From positions 496,001 through 560,000 of the forward strand of contig NZ_QOIN01000047.1 of the NCBI RefSeq assembly GCF_003323715.1: 64,000 nt of DNA, written 5' to 3'. Of the stretch, positions 51,987 to 60,161 are shown one piece after another. Position 1 is the first letter of the stretch. Each line of letters opens with the position of its first letter. The DNA is from Streptomyces diacarni. GTDB taxonomy: Bacteria; Actinomycetota; Actinomycetes; Streptomycetales; Streptomycetaceae. Both the position numbers and the translations under genes were made by a program. Below the pieces are notes generated by a model. It saw nothing but the letters and a program-made list of their open reading frames with translations. It had not been told where the DNA came from and ran no database searches.

Positions 51987-53686
51987 GATGTGCGTGCCCT
52001 CCTCCTGGCCGGGCGCTTCTCGCTCGGCCGCTTCACCTGCTCGCCCGCCTCCAGCGCGGCGGCGCGGCGCTGGGCGCCGAAGTCGGCGAGCGTCTCGGCC
52101 AGCTTGTGCACGGACGGTTCGGGAGCCATCACGTCCACCCGCAGCCCGTGCTCCTCCGCCGTCTTGGCCGTGGCAGGGCCGATACAGGCGATGACGGTGA
52201 CGTTGTGCGGCTTGCCGGCGATACCGACCAGGTTGCGCACGGTGGACGACGAGGTGAACAGCACCGCGTCGAACCCGCCGCCCTTGATGGCCTCCCGGGT
52301 CTCGGCGGGCGGCGGCGAGGCGCGCACGGTGCGGTACGCGGTCACGTCGTCCACCTCCCAGCCCAGCTCGATCAGCCCGGCCACCAGCGTCTCGGTGGCG
52401 ATGTCGGCGCGCGGCAGGAACACCCGGTCGATCGGGTCGAAGACCGGGTCGTAGGGCGGCCAGTCCTCCAGCAGCCCGGCGGCCGACTGCTCGCCGCTGG
52501 GCACCAGGTCCGGCTTCACACCGAACTCGACCAGCGCCCTCGCGGTCTGCTCGCCCACCGCCGCGACCTTGATCCCGGCGAACGCGCGGGCGTCGAGCCC
52601 GTACTCCTCGAACTTCTCGCGCACCGCCTTGACGGCGTTGACCGAGGTGAAGGCGATCCACTCGTAGCGGCCCGTGACCAGACCCTTGACCGCGCGCTCC
52701 ATCTGCTGCGGGGTACGCGGCGGCTCCACGGCGATCGTCGGCACCTCGGCCGGCACGGCGCCGTAGGAGCGCAGCTGGTCGGAGAGGGAGGCCGCCTGCT
52801 CCTTGGTGCGCGGCACCAGGACCTGCCAGCCGAACAGCGGCTTGGACTCGAACCAGGCCAGCTGGTCGCGCTGCGCCGGGGCACTGCGCTCGCCGACCAC
52901 GGCTATGACGGACTGCCCGCCGTCGGGCGAGGGCAGCACCTTGGCCTGCTTGAGGGTCTGCGTGATCCCCCCGAGCGTCGCGGCGAAGGTGCGCTGCCGG
53001 GTCGTGGTGCCCGCCAGCGTGACGGTCATCGGGGTGTCCGGCTTGCGGCCCGCGGCCACCAGCTCGCCCGCCGCCGCGGAGACCTCCTGGAGCGTCGTGG
53101 AGACGACGACGGTCGCGTCGCTGACGCCCAGCTCGGTCCAGCAGCGGTCGTCCGCCGTGGCCGCGTCGACGAACCGCACGTCCGTACCCTGCCCGTCGCG
53201 CAGCGGCACACCGGCGTAGGCCGGCACGCCCACGGCCGCGGCGACGCCCGGCACGACCTCGAACGGGATGCCCTCGCCCGCCAGCGCGAGCATCTCCCTG
53301 GCGGCGTCCGAATCCATCCCCGGGTCACCCGCGACCGCACGGACGACCCGCTTGCCCGCGCGCGCGGCGGCTATGGCAGACTCGCCCGCATCGATGGCCA
53401 CATCGCCCGCCGGTGCGGAGGCAGTTGACGCCTCGTCAGTGACCGGCTGGAGCGGTGTGTCCACACCCGGGCGGGTGTGAACGCGCACGACGTCATGCAC
53501 GCGGGAGTCGGCGACGAGCACGTCGGCCTGCCCCAGCGCCTCGACGGCGCGCAACGTCAGCAGACCCGGATCTCCGGGCCCGGCGCCCAGGAAGGTGACG
53601 CGGCCCTGCGCACCGTGCAGGTGCGCTCTCTTCGCGAATGCCGTCGTGCGTGCGGTGCTCGACTTGTCGGCGGCGGTGGGGCTCAA
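51983..53686 (-). CDS. hemD: Bifunctional uroporphyrinogen-III methyltransferase / uroporphyrinogen-III synthase
   Basis: A 567-residue fusion. Residues about 25-270 are a CobA/SUMT-like tetrapyrrole methylase ('VTFLGAGPGDPGLLTLRAVE', 'VVRAVAGDPGMDSDAAREML', 'PMTVTLAGTTTRQRT'). Residues about 285-535 are the HemD uroporphyrinogen-III synthase ('WQVLVPRTKEQAASLSDQLR', 'YEWIAFTSVNAVKAVREKF'). Several SUMT catalytic motifs look eroded, so methylation activity is doubtful. The start is TTG 53686, overlapping the hemC stop as TTGA. HemD cyclises hydroxymethylbilane. Confidence 0.92.
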   Translation of the reverse strand: MSPTAADKSSTARTTAFAKRAHLHGAQGRVTFLGAGPGDPGLLTLRAVEALGQADVLVADSRVHDVVRVHTRPGVDTPLQPVTDEASTASAPAGDVAIDAGESAIAAARAGKRVVRAVAGDPGMDSDAAREMLALAGEGIPFEVVPGVAAAVGVPAYAGVPLRDGQGTDVRFVDAATADDRCWTELGVSDATVVVSTTLQEVSAAAGELVAAGRKPDTPMTVTLAGTTTRQRTFAATLGGITQTLKQAKVLPSPDGGQSVIAVVGERSAPAQRDQLAWFESKPLFGWQVLVPRTKEQAASLSDQLRSYGAVPAEVPTIAVEPPRTPQQMERAVKGLVTGRYEWIAFTSVNAVKAVREKFEEYGLDARAFAGIKVAAVGEQTARALVEFGVKPDLVPSGEQSAAGLLEDWPPYDPVFDPIDRVFLPRADIATETLVAGLIELGWEVDDVTAYRTVRASPPPAETREAIKGGGFDAVLFTSSSTVRNLVGIAGKPHNVTVIACIGPATAKTAEEHGLRVDVMAPEPSVHKLAETLADFGAQRRAAALEAGEQVKRPSEKRPARRRARTS

Positions 53687-54693
53687 AGTGCTCGCTCCCC
53701 CATCAGACCGGCCGCACCCTTGGCGAGCATCTCGTCGGCGAGCTCCTGACCCATGCGGGCAAAGGCTGCATGGTCGACGATCTCACCGTCGGACGCCGGT
53801 ACGGGACCGGTGGTGGACAACTGCACCAGCGTGCGTCCGTCGGTGGTGCCGACGACGCCGCGCAGGCGCATTTCGGTGACAACCTGCCCCTCGACAAGCA
53901 GGTCGGCAAGCGCACCCACGGGTGCGCTGCAGCCGGCCTCCAAGGCGGCGAGCAGGGTTCGCTCGGCGGTGACGGCCGCCCGCGTGTGCGGGTCGTCCAG
54001 CTCCGCGAGCTGTGCGGCCAGGTGCGCGTTGGATGCCGCGCACTCGACGGCCAGTGCCCCCTGGCCGGGGGCGGGAAGTACCTGGTCCGGGCTGATCAGT
54101 TCGGTGGCCTCCTCGGCGAGGCGGCCGACGCGCTGGAGCCCGGCGGCGGCGAGGACGACCGCGTCGAGCTCACCGGAGCGCACGTACCCGATCCGGGTGT
54201 CGATATTCCCCCGGATCGGAACGGTCTCGATCTCCAGGCCCAGCGCGCGCGCCCAGGCGTGCACCTGCGCCATCCGGCGCGGCGAGCCCGTACCGATCCG
54301 CGCCTTGCCCGGCGCGGCGGCGCGCGCCAGCGCCTCGAAGCCCAGCCCGTCCCTGCCGACCAGCACGTCCCGCGCGTCCGCCCGCACCGGCACGGCGGCC
54401 AGCGCGAACTGCTCGGGCTGCGTCGTCGGCAGGTCCTTGAGCGAGTGCACGGCGAAGTCGATCTCGCCGCTGAGCAACGCGTCCCGCAGCGCGTTGACGA
54501 ACACCCCGGTGCCGCCGATCTGCGCCAGCTGCTCCTTGCTGACGTCGCCGTACGTGGTGATCTCCACCAGCTCGACAGGACGCCCGGTGACCCTGCGGAC
54601 CTCCTCGGCGACCAGCCCGGACTGCGCCATCGCCAGTTTGCTGCGGCGGGTGCCCAGCCTGAGTGGGGTGGTGGCTGTGGCATGGGTGTTCAT
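53683..54693 (-). CDS. hemC: Hydroxymethylbilane synthase
   Basis: A 336-residue porphobilinogen deaminase: 'RLGTRRSKLAMAQSGLVAEE' at the N-terminus, 'VHSLKDLPTTQPEQFALAAV' with the catalytic Asp region, 'GTGSPRRMAQVHAW', and the dipyrromethane cofactor cysteine in 'LLAALEAGCSAPVGALADL'. It polymerises four porphobilinogens. The gene overlaps hemA by four bases at its start and hemD by four at its end, so it is translationally coupled to both. Confidence 0.95.
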   Translation of the reverse strand: MNTHATATTPLRLGTRRSKLAMAQSGLVAEEVRRVTGRPVELVEITTYGDVSKEQLAQIGGTGVFVNALRDALLSGEIDFAVHSLKDLPTTQPEQFALAAVPVRADARDVLVGRDGLGFEALARAAAPGKARIGTGSPRRMAQVHAWARALGLEIETVPIRGNIDTRIGYVRSGELDAVVLAAAGLQRVGRLAEEATELISPDQVLPAPGQGALAVECAASNAHLAAQLAELDDPHTRAAVTAERTLLAALEAGCSAPVGALADLLVEGQVVTEMRLRGVVGTTDGRTLVQLSTTGPVPASDGEIVDHAAFARMGQELADEMLAKGAAGLMGERAL

Positions 54694-56003
54694 TGCCGCT
54701 CCTGTTCCGGGTTGCTGACAGCGGCGACCGCCTGCGGGTCGAGGTCGAAGAGTTCACGCAACGCGTCTGCGTACCCGGCGCCGCCGGGCTCGCCCGCGAG
54801 CTGCTTGACCCGCACCGTCGGCGCGTGCAGCAGCTTGTCCACGACACGGCGCACGGTCTGCGTGACCTCCGCGCGCAGCTTGTCGTCCATGCCGTGCAGC
54901 CGCCCCTCCAGGCGGGCCAGCTCCCCGGCGACGACATCGGCGGCCATGGTGCGCAGCGCGACCACGGTCGGCGTGATCGTCGCGGCCCGCTGGGCGGCGC
55001 CGAAAGCGGCCACCTCCTCGGCGACGATGGCACGCACGGCCTCCACGTCACCGGCCATCGGCGCGTCCGCCTCGGCGTCGGCGAGCGACTCGATGTCCAC
55101 GAGCCGCACCCCGTCGATCCGGTGCACGGCCACGTCGACGTCACGGGGCATGGCGAGGTCGAGCACCGCCAGCGCCGCCTCCCGCCGCCGGCCACCGGCG
55201 GCGGCCTCGATGTCGGAGGCCGTCAGGACGAGCCCCGTCGCGCCCGTGCACGAGACCACCACGTCGGCCGCCGCCAGCTCACCGGCGACCGCAGCCATCG
55301 GCACGGCACGCCCCTGAAGGCTCTCGGCCAGCCGCTCCGCCCTGGCCAGCGTCCGGTTGGCGATCACCAGTTCGCCTGCACCGGCGCGTGCCAGCACCGT
55401 CGCGGCCAGCGACGACATGGACCCGGCGCCGATCACCAGCGCCCGCTTCCCGTACGCCCACTCCTGAACGGACGCTCCGGCCGCGAGCTGCTCCAGACCG
55501 AACGTCACCAGCGACTGCCCGGCCTTGTCGATGCCCGTCTCGGAGTGCGCGCGCTTACCCACCCGCAGCGCCTGCTGGAACAGGTCGTTCAGCAGCCGGC
55601 CCGCCGTGTGCTGCTCCTGCGCGACGGCCAGCGCGTCCTTGATCTGCCCGAGGATCTGGCCCTCGCCCACCACCATCGAGTCCAGCCCGCACGCCACCGA
55701 GAACAGGTGGTGCACGGCACGGTCCTCGTAGTGCACGTACAGATAAGGGGTCAGCTCGTCCAGGCTCACGCCGCTGTGCTGCGCCAGCAGGGTCGACAGC
55801 TCGGCGACGCCGGCGTGGAACTTGTCGACGTCCGCGTACAGTTCGATCCGGTTGCAGGTGGAGAGCACGGCCGCCTCGGCGGCGGGCTCGGCGCCCACCG
55901 CGTCCTGCAACAGCTTGCCCCGCTCCCCGGGCTCCAGCGCCGCGCGCTCCAGCACGCTGACCGGCGCGCTGCGGTGGCTCAGGCCGACGACCAGCAGACT
56001 CAT
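54690..56003 (-). CDS. hemA: Glutamyl-tRNA reductase
   Basis: A 437-residue enzyme of the C5 heme pathway. The catalytic cysteine is in 'VLSTCNRIELYADVDKFHAG', the 'VGEGQILGQIKDALAVAQE' segment is diagnostic, and the NADPH-binding part has 'ALVIGAGSMSSLAATVLARA'. The C-terminal dimerisation helix runs to the end. It reduces glutamyl-tRNA to glutamate-1-semialdehyde for HemL. It overlaps rex and hemC by four bases each, placing it under Rex and redox control. Confidence 0.95.
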   Translation of the reverse strand: MSLLVVGLSHRSAPVSVLERAALEPGERGKLLQDAVGAEPAAEAAVLSTCNRIELYADVDKFHAGVAELSTLLAQHSGVSLDELTPYLYVHYEDRAVHHLFSVACGLDSMVVGEGQILGQIKDALAVAQEQHTAGRLLNDLFQQALRVGKRAHSETGIDKAGQSLVTFGLEQLAAGASVQEWAYGKRALVIGAGSMSSLAATVLARAGAGELVIANRTLARAERLAESLQGRAVPMAAVAGELAAADVVVSCTGATGLVLTASDIEAAAGGRRREAALAVLDLAMPRDVDVAVHRIDGVRLVDIESLADAEADAPMAGDVEAVRAIVAEEVAAFGAAQRAATITPTVVALRTMAADVVAGELARLEGRLHGMDDKLRAEVTQTVRRVVDKLLHAPTVRVKQLAGEPGGAGYADALRELFDLDPQAVAAVSNPEQERQ

Positions 56004-56788
56004 GCCGGCATCACGGCGGGCAGGTCCCCGTCAGGTCCGGACTCGGGCGGCCGCTTGGTGACGGCCACGGCGGGCGGTGCAGCGGGCGGCGCGGTGTCCA
56101 CCTCGGGGGCCGAGGCGGGCTCCTCGCCCGCCTTGCGCTGCTCGTGGAAGGCGAGGATCTGCAGCTCTATGGACAGATCCACCTTGCGCACGTCCACGCC
56201 CTCGGGCACGGACAGCACGGTCGGCGCGAAGTTGAGGATCGAGGTGATCCCGGCGGCCACCAGCCGGTCGCACACCTGCTGGGCGGCGCCCGCCGGGGTG
56301 GCGATCACGCCGATGGACACCCCGTTGTCGTCGATGATCTTCTCCAGCTCGTCGGTGTGCTGGACCGGGATCCCGGCGACGGGCTTGCCCGACAGCCCCG
56401 GGTCGGCGTCGATCAGCGCCGCGACCCGGAAGCCGCGCGAGGCGAAACCGCCGTAGTTGGCGAGGGCGGCACCGAGGTTGCCGATACCGACGATCACGAC
56501 GGGCCAGTCCTGCGTGAGACCGAGCTCGCGTGAGATCTGGTAGACGAGGTACTCGACGTCGTAGCCGACACCGCGGGTGCCGTAGGAGCCGAGGTAGGAG
56601 AAGTCCTTGCGGAGCTTGGCCGAGTTGACGCCGGCCGCCGAGGCCAGCTCCTCCGATGACACGGTCGGCACCGAGCGCTCGGAGAGCGCGGTGAGTGCCC
56701 GCAGGTACAGCGGAAGACGGGCGACGGTAGCCTCGGGGATTCCTCGGCTCCGACTCGTCGCCGGACGATGGTTTCGGCCAGTTGCCAC
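56000..56788 (-). CDS. rex: Redox-sensing transcriptional repressor Rex
   Basis: A 262-residue Rex protein. The winged-helix DNA-binding domain is 'SRGIPEATVARLPLYLRALT' with 'AGVNSAKLRKDFSYLGSYGT', and the NADH-binding Rossmann motif is 'WPVVIVGIGNLGAALANYGG'. It releases DNA when NADH rises. GTG 56788 is chosen because AGGAG lies four bases upstream and homologues begin M/VATGR. It heads the hem operon with four-base overlaps and has a near-consensus Rex site about 85 bases upstream, indicating autoregulation. Confidence 0.96.
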   Translation of the reverse strand: MATGRNHRPATSRSRGIPEATVARLPLYLRALTALSERSVPTVSSEELASAAGVNSAKLRKDFSYLGSYGTRGVGYDVEYLVYQISRELGLTQDWPVVIVGIGNLGAALANYGGFASRGFRVAALIDADPGLSGKPVAGIPVQHTDELEKIIDDNGVSIGVIATPAGAAQQVCDRLVAAGITSILNFAPTVLSVPEGVDVRKVDLSIELQILAFHEQRKAGEEPASAPEVDTAPPAAPPAVAVTKRPPESGPDGDLPAVMPA

Positions 56789-56873
56789 GGTGCTCCTGCC
56801 GGTTGCGCGAAGCGGTGAGCGGTCGAACGTGAGGTGCCCTCGCGGACCGCTCCGTCCCGACCAGGCTATGCCT

Positions 56874-56891
56874 TTGTGAACGCGTGCACAA
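56874..56891. promoter_or_regulatory. Rex operator (ROP)
   Basis: TTGTGAACGCGTGCACAA matches the Rex consensus TTGTGAAnnnnTTCACAA at all but one half-site base (TG for TT). It is upstream of rex on the minus strand and sits beside a -35-like TTGACC (56917-56912), so bound Rex would cover the -10 region. Confidence 0.88.
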
Positions 56892-57374
56892 AGATGGTGT
56901 CCGCTTTGTCCGGTCAACGTGACCGGCGCCACAGGCATCAACGGGGACACCGGTCACACTCCTCGCCAATACGCCCCCGGACGGCAAAACGCCCTCGATA
57001 CTAATCGAAAGCAACTCGAACCCCGACCACATTCCCACTCGCCGAGACCGCTTACGACGGGTTCTGCACGGTTTTCGACCGGCGCCCCGTGCGGGCAGCC
57101 GGCACCCTCGCCGGGGTGGCGTGGCCCGGCCGGATCAGGCGGCGGAGCCGGGGGCCCGGGCCCCGGGCTCGCCCTCGGCCCACCCCTTTCCCCGGCCCCG
57201 CGAGGGCGTCCGGCCCGGAGGGACCGCGGGGTCGGACCGGAGCGGCGGGAACAGGCCAGGCTCCCGGGCCGGCGTCGCACGCGGACGTGGCCAGGCACGC
57301 GGACGGGCCAGGCACGGGGGTGGGCGGTCAGGTACGCGGGCGGGGCGGGCACCCGGTGCGTCCGGGCGCCCGGG
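56892..57374. other. Gap upstream of rex with palindrome and tandem repeats, no gene seen
   Basis: The right half of this stretch is extremely GC-rich. It contains the perfect 14-base palindrome GGGGCCCGGGCCCC (near 57152-57165). It also has a 17-18-base tandem repeat of CACGCGGACGGGCCAGG type (57278-57295, 57296-57312, with a degenerate third copy to 57332). Frames open through it have no start signal or recognisable protein. Confidence 0.45.
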
Positions 57375-57611
57375 TCACTCCGTGAGCGCGCGGCGGAGGC
57401 GCTCGGGGTCGACGCGCCAGAAGTCGTGCTGGTGCCCGTCGACGAGGACGACGGGGATCTGTTCCCAGTAGGCGCGGTAGAGCTCCTGGTCCTGGTTGAT
57501 GTCCTTCTCCTCCCAGGCCGCACCCACCTCGTCGCACACCCGCACGATCACGTCGCGCGCCACGTCACACAGATGACATCCGGGCTTCCCGATGAGGGTC
57601 ACAGTCTTCAT
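57375..57611 (-). CDS. Glutaredoxin-like small thiol protein (DUF836 type)
   Basis: A 78-residue thioredoxin-fold protein: '[20 protein letters not shown]' carries the redox pair Cys12 and Cys15, and '[20 protein letters not shown]' supplies the cis-proline strand. It likely reduces disulfides or works with a thiol such as mycothiol. ATG 57611 has GGAG nine bases upstream. It is divergent from the HAD phosphatase gene. Confidence 0.87.
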   Translation of the reverse strand: MKTVTLIGKPGCHLCDVARDVIVRVCDEVGAAWEEKDINQDQELYRAYWEQIPVVLVDGHQHDFWRVDPERLRRALTE

Positions 57612-57665
57612 GCCCCATTCTCCGCACGTAACGGACCCACCGAACAAACTGGCTATGCTCGCGGC

Positions 57666-58610
57666 ATGGCCCTTCCCGCATGGCTCACCTCTCGCAAGCG
57701 CTCCGCGACCGCGCGAAGCGTGCTCGCCGGCGAGGCCGCCGCGGAGGCGGCGCGCAAGCAGGAGCAGGAAGCGGCGGCCAGGGCAGCCGAGCGCGAGGGG
57801 CACGAGGGCGCCGAGGAGGCCGAGTTCCCCGTCGTGGGGGACGTCCGCGCGGCGGCGTTCTTCGACCTCGACAACACCGTCATGCAGGGGGCGGCCCTCT
57901 TCCACTTCGGCCGCGGCCTGTACAAGCGCAAGTTCTTCCGCAAGCGCGAACTGACCCGGTTCGCCTGGCAGCAGGCGTACTTCAGGCTCGCGGGCTCCGA
58001 GAACGCCGACCACATGCAGGACGCCCGCGAGAGCGCCCTGTCGATCGTCAAGGGCCACCGTGTCCACGAGTTGATGGCGATCGGCGAGGAGATCTACGAC
58101 GAGTACATGGCGGGCCGCATCTGGCCGGGGACGCGCGCGCTGGCGCAGGCGCACCTGGACGCGGGCCAGAAGGTGTGGCTGGTGACGGCGGCGCCGGTGG
58201 AGACGGCCACGATCATCGCGCGGCGCCTGGGGCTGACCGGCGCGCTGGGGACGGTCGCCGAGTCGGTGGGCGGCATCTACACGGGGCGGCTGGTCGGCGA
58301 GCCGCTGCACGGGCCCGCGAAGGCGGAGGCGGTGCGGGCGCTGGCCGCGGCGGAGGGTCTCGAGCTGGAGCGGTGTGCCGCGTACAGCGATTCGGCGAAC
58401 GACATTCCGATGCTGTCGCTGGTCGGTCATCCGTATGCGATCAATCCTGACAGCCGACTGCGGGCGCACGCGCGGGAAATGGGCTGGCGGCTGCGGGACT
58501 ACCGCACGGGCCGGAAGGCGGCCAAGGTGGGCATTCCGGCGGCTGCCGGTGTGGGCGCGCTGGCGGGTGGCGCCGCGGCCGCCGTCGCGGTCCAGCGCCG
58601 GCGCCGGTAG
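57666..58610 (+). CDS. HAD-IB family hydrolase with C-terminal anchor
   Basis: A 314-residue HAD phosphatase. The nucleophile motif is '[20 protein letters not shown]' (Asp67, Asp69), motif II is '[20 protein letters not shown]', and motif IV is '[19 protein letters not shown]'. The family includes SerB-like and HAD-IB phosphatases acting on small phosphates. Residues about 20-52 form an Ala/Glu/Arg helix, and the C-terminus '[20 protein letters not shown]' is a membrane anchor or hairpin. It is divergent from the glutaredoxin-like gene. Confidence 0.87.
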   Translation: MALPAWLTSRKRSATARSVLAGEAAAEAARKQEQEAAARAAEREGHEGAEEAEFPVVGDVRAAAFFDLDNTVMQGAALFHFGRGLYKRKFFRKRELTRFAWQQAYFRLAGSENADHMQDARESALSIVKGHRVHELMAIGEEIYDEYMAGRIWPGTRALAQAHLDAGQKVWLVTAAPVETATIIARRLGLTGALGTVAESVGGIYTGRLVGEPLHGPAKAEAVRALAAAEGLELERCAAYSDSANDIPMLSLVGHPYAINPDSRLRAHAREMGWRLRDYRTGRKAAKVGIPAAAGVGALAGGAAAAVAVQRRRR

Positions 58611-59032
58611 CCCTGCCACGAGGGCCGGTAGGCCTGGTCACGAGGGCGGCCGTCCGCGCGTCGCGGCACGCCCGCGGCGCGTGCCCGACACGTTCCGGCG
58701 CGCGGAAGTGTCCGTGCGCCCCTGCCGGAACCCGATCCAGCAGTGTTACCCGGCGTTGTCGCCCGCCAGTCCCGCAGCCCTCAGTCGGTCACAAATGATC
58801 GCCGAGGCGACATTTCCAGCCAGCAAAATGATCAGTCTTGGCGGCCGAATCGCGCCTGAAAGCGGCGTCATTCCGTAACAGAGCGAACCGAATCGACGAT
58901 TTTGGCAACTACGTGTAGTGCCGCCTGTACGAAGCGTTATTCTCCTCAGACGCAATTCGGTACCCATCCGTCCCTACGCCGGGTGAATGGTCCCGCACTG
59001 CACGTGATGGAAGCTCTGCCTCTGGGAGTCCC
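58611..59032 (+). promoter_or_regulatory. Long, AT-enriched regulatory region of bldN
   Basis: No gene is visible. From about 58780 to 58960 the base composition drops sharply in GC compared with the flanks. It holds the dyad ACTAC-GT-GTAGT at 58908-58919 and AT-rich stretches (TTGGCA, TTATTC) that could be promoter elements. A long complex control region is expected for bldN, which is known to be repressed by BldD; I could not place a clear BldD site. Confidence 0.55.
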
Positions 59033-59857
59033 GTGTACCCACACGTCGGGGTTGACGCCTCGGGCCTGGCTACGCTGCGCACGACAGTCTTCGACCAACT
59101 GCGTGCGTTCGTCCCCACCGCGTACGCCGTCCCTGCCCTCGCCGCAACAGCCGTAACTGTCCCCGCAGGAGCCGCACCTGTCCCCGCAGGCCCCTGCCAC
59201 GCCCTCGCGCACCGCGCCGCCGGCGCCACGACCCGCACCACCACGGCCGGTGACCGACGCGCCCGGGGAGCGGGCGCCACCGCCCGGCGCCCCGCCGCCT
59301 CGGACACCGACAGCCGCCGGATGATGGACCTGGTCGAAGCGGCCCAGGCCGGTGAGGCCGAGGCGTTCGGCCGGCTCTACGACCAGTACAGCGACACCGT
59401 CTACCGCTACATCTACTACCGGGTCGGCGGCCGGGCGACCGCCGAGGACCTGACCAGTGAGACCTTCCTGCGCGCCCTTCGCCGCATCGGAACCTTCACC
59501 TGGCAGGGCCGCGACTTCGGGGCCTGGCTGGTGACCATCGCCCGGAATCTCGTCGCCGACCACTTCAAGTCGAGCCGCTTCCGCCTCGAAGTGACCACCG
59601 GCGAGATGCTCGACGCCAACGAGGTGGAACGCTCCCCCGAGGAGTCGGTTCTGGAGTCCCTCTCCAACGCCGCCCTGCTGGAGGCCGTACGTAAGCTCAA
59701 CCCCCAACAGCAGGAGTGCGTCACGCTCCGATTTCTGCAGGGGCTCTCGGTGGCCGAGACGGCGCGGGTCATGGGCAAGAACGAGGGGGCGATCAAAACC
59801 CTCCAGTACCGCGCCGTGCGCACCCTCGCCAGGCTCCTCCCCGACGACGCGCGCTGA
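59033..59857 (+). CDS. bldN: ECF sigma factor BldN (as pro-sigma with N-terminal extension)
   Basis: A 274-residue ECF sigma factor. Residues 1-95 are an extension ('MYPHVGVDASGLATLRTTVF' then Ala/Pro/Arg-rich) as in S. coelicolor pro-BldN, which is processed. Region 2 is 'YDQYSDTVYRYIYYRVGGRA' with 'EDLTSETFLRALRRIGTFTW', and region 4 is 'LNPQQQECVTLRFLQGLSVA' with 'VMGKNEGAIKTLQYRA'. BldN drives aerial mycelium genes, including bldM and chaplin/rodlin genes. GTG 59033 has GGGAG just upstream. The rsbN gene follows. Confidence 0.97.
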   Translation: MYPHVGVDASGLATLRTTVFDQLRAFVPTAYAVPALAATAVTVPAGAAPVPAGPCHALAHRAAGATTRTTTAGDRRARGAGATARRPAASDTDSRRMMDLVEAAQAGEAEAFGRLYDQYSDTVYRYIYYRVGGRATAEDLTSETFLRALRRIGTFTWQGRDFGAWLVTIARNLVADHFKSSRFRLEVTTGEMLDANEVERSPEESVLESLSNAALLEAVRKLNPQQQECVTLRFLQGLSVAETARVMGKNEGAIKTLQYRAVRTLARLLPDDAR

Positions 59858-59955
59858 CCCGGCGTGCGCCCGGCACTCGGGCGTGCGCCCAGCAGCCCGG
59901 CGTGCGCCCGGCAGTCCCGCGGGGCGCCCGGCACGCCCACGGGGCCCGGACACTT
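59858..59955. repeat. Degenerate 20-base tandem repeat after bldN
   Basis: Five consecutive units of about 20 bases start directly after the bldN stop: CCCGGCGTGCGCCCGGCACT (59858), CGGGCGTGCGCCCAGCAG (59878), a third copy at 59896, and weaker copies at 59916 and 59936. Each unit can pair with itself or its neighbours, so the array may act as a terminator between bldN and rsbN. Confidence 0.7.
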
Positions 59956-60007
59956 CCGCGGGCGTCGCGCACCGGAACACCGGTCACATCATCGTGACAT
60001 CGGACTC

Positions 60008-60035
60008 CGTAACCCGACTGGCTTGCGCTCGTTGT
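60008..60035 (+). promoter_or_regulatory. BldN-type promoter in front of rsbN
   Basis: CGTAAC (60008-60013) and CGTTGT (60030-60035) are separated by exactly 16 bases. Known BldN-dependent promoters such as bldMp1 have CGTAAC-N16-CGTTGA as I remember them. The site is about 125 bases upstream of the rsbN start and past the bldN repeat array. This would give feedback: BldN drives synthesis of its own anti-sigma factor. Confidence 0.72.
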
Positions 60036-60161
60036 CGGGGTTGCAGACTCCCCCAGCCGTGACCGGCCGGGGCCCGTTCACGCTCGAACGGACGCGGTCG
60101 GTCACGCACCCCTTCCTGTGCGGCGGGGAGTCGACCGTGCTGACGAGAGGAGGTGCCGCCG

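Noticed and set aside
52104-52112. Rex half-site-like TTGTGCACG
   Set aside because: It is within hemD coding sequence with no second half-site.
57089-57385. Plus-strand open frames in the gap upstream of rex
   Set aside because: They are Arg/Gly/Pro-rich without a ribosome-binding site, and they overlap tandem repeats and the glutaredoxin-like gene.
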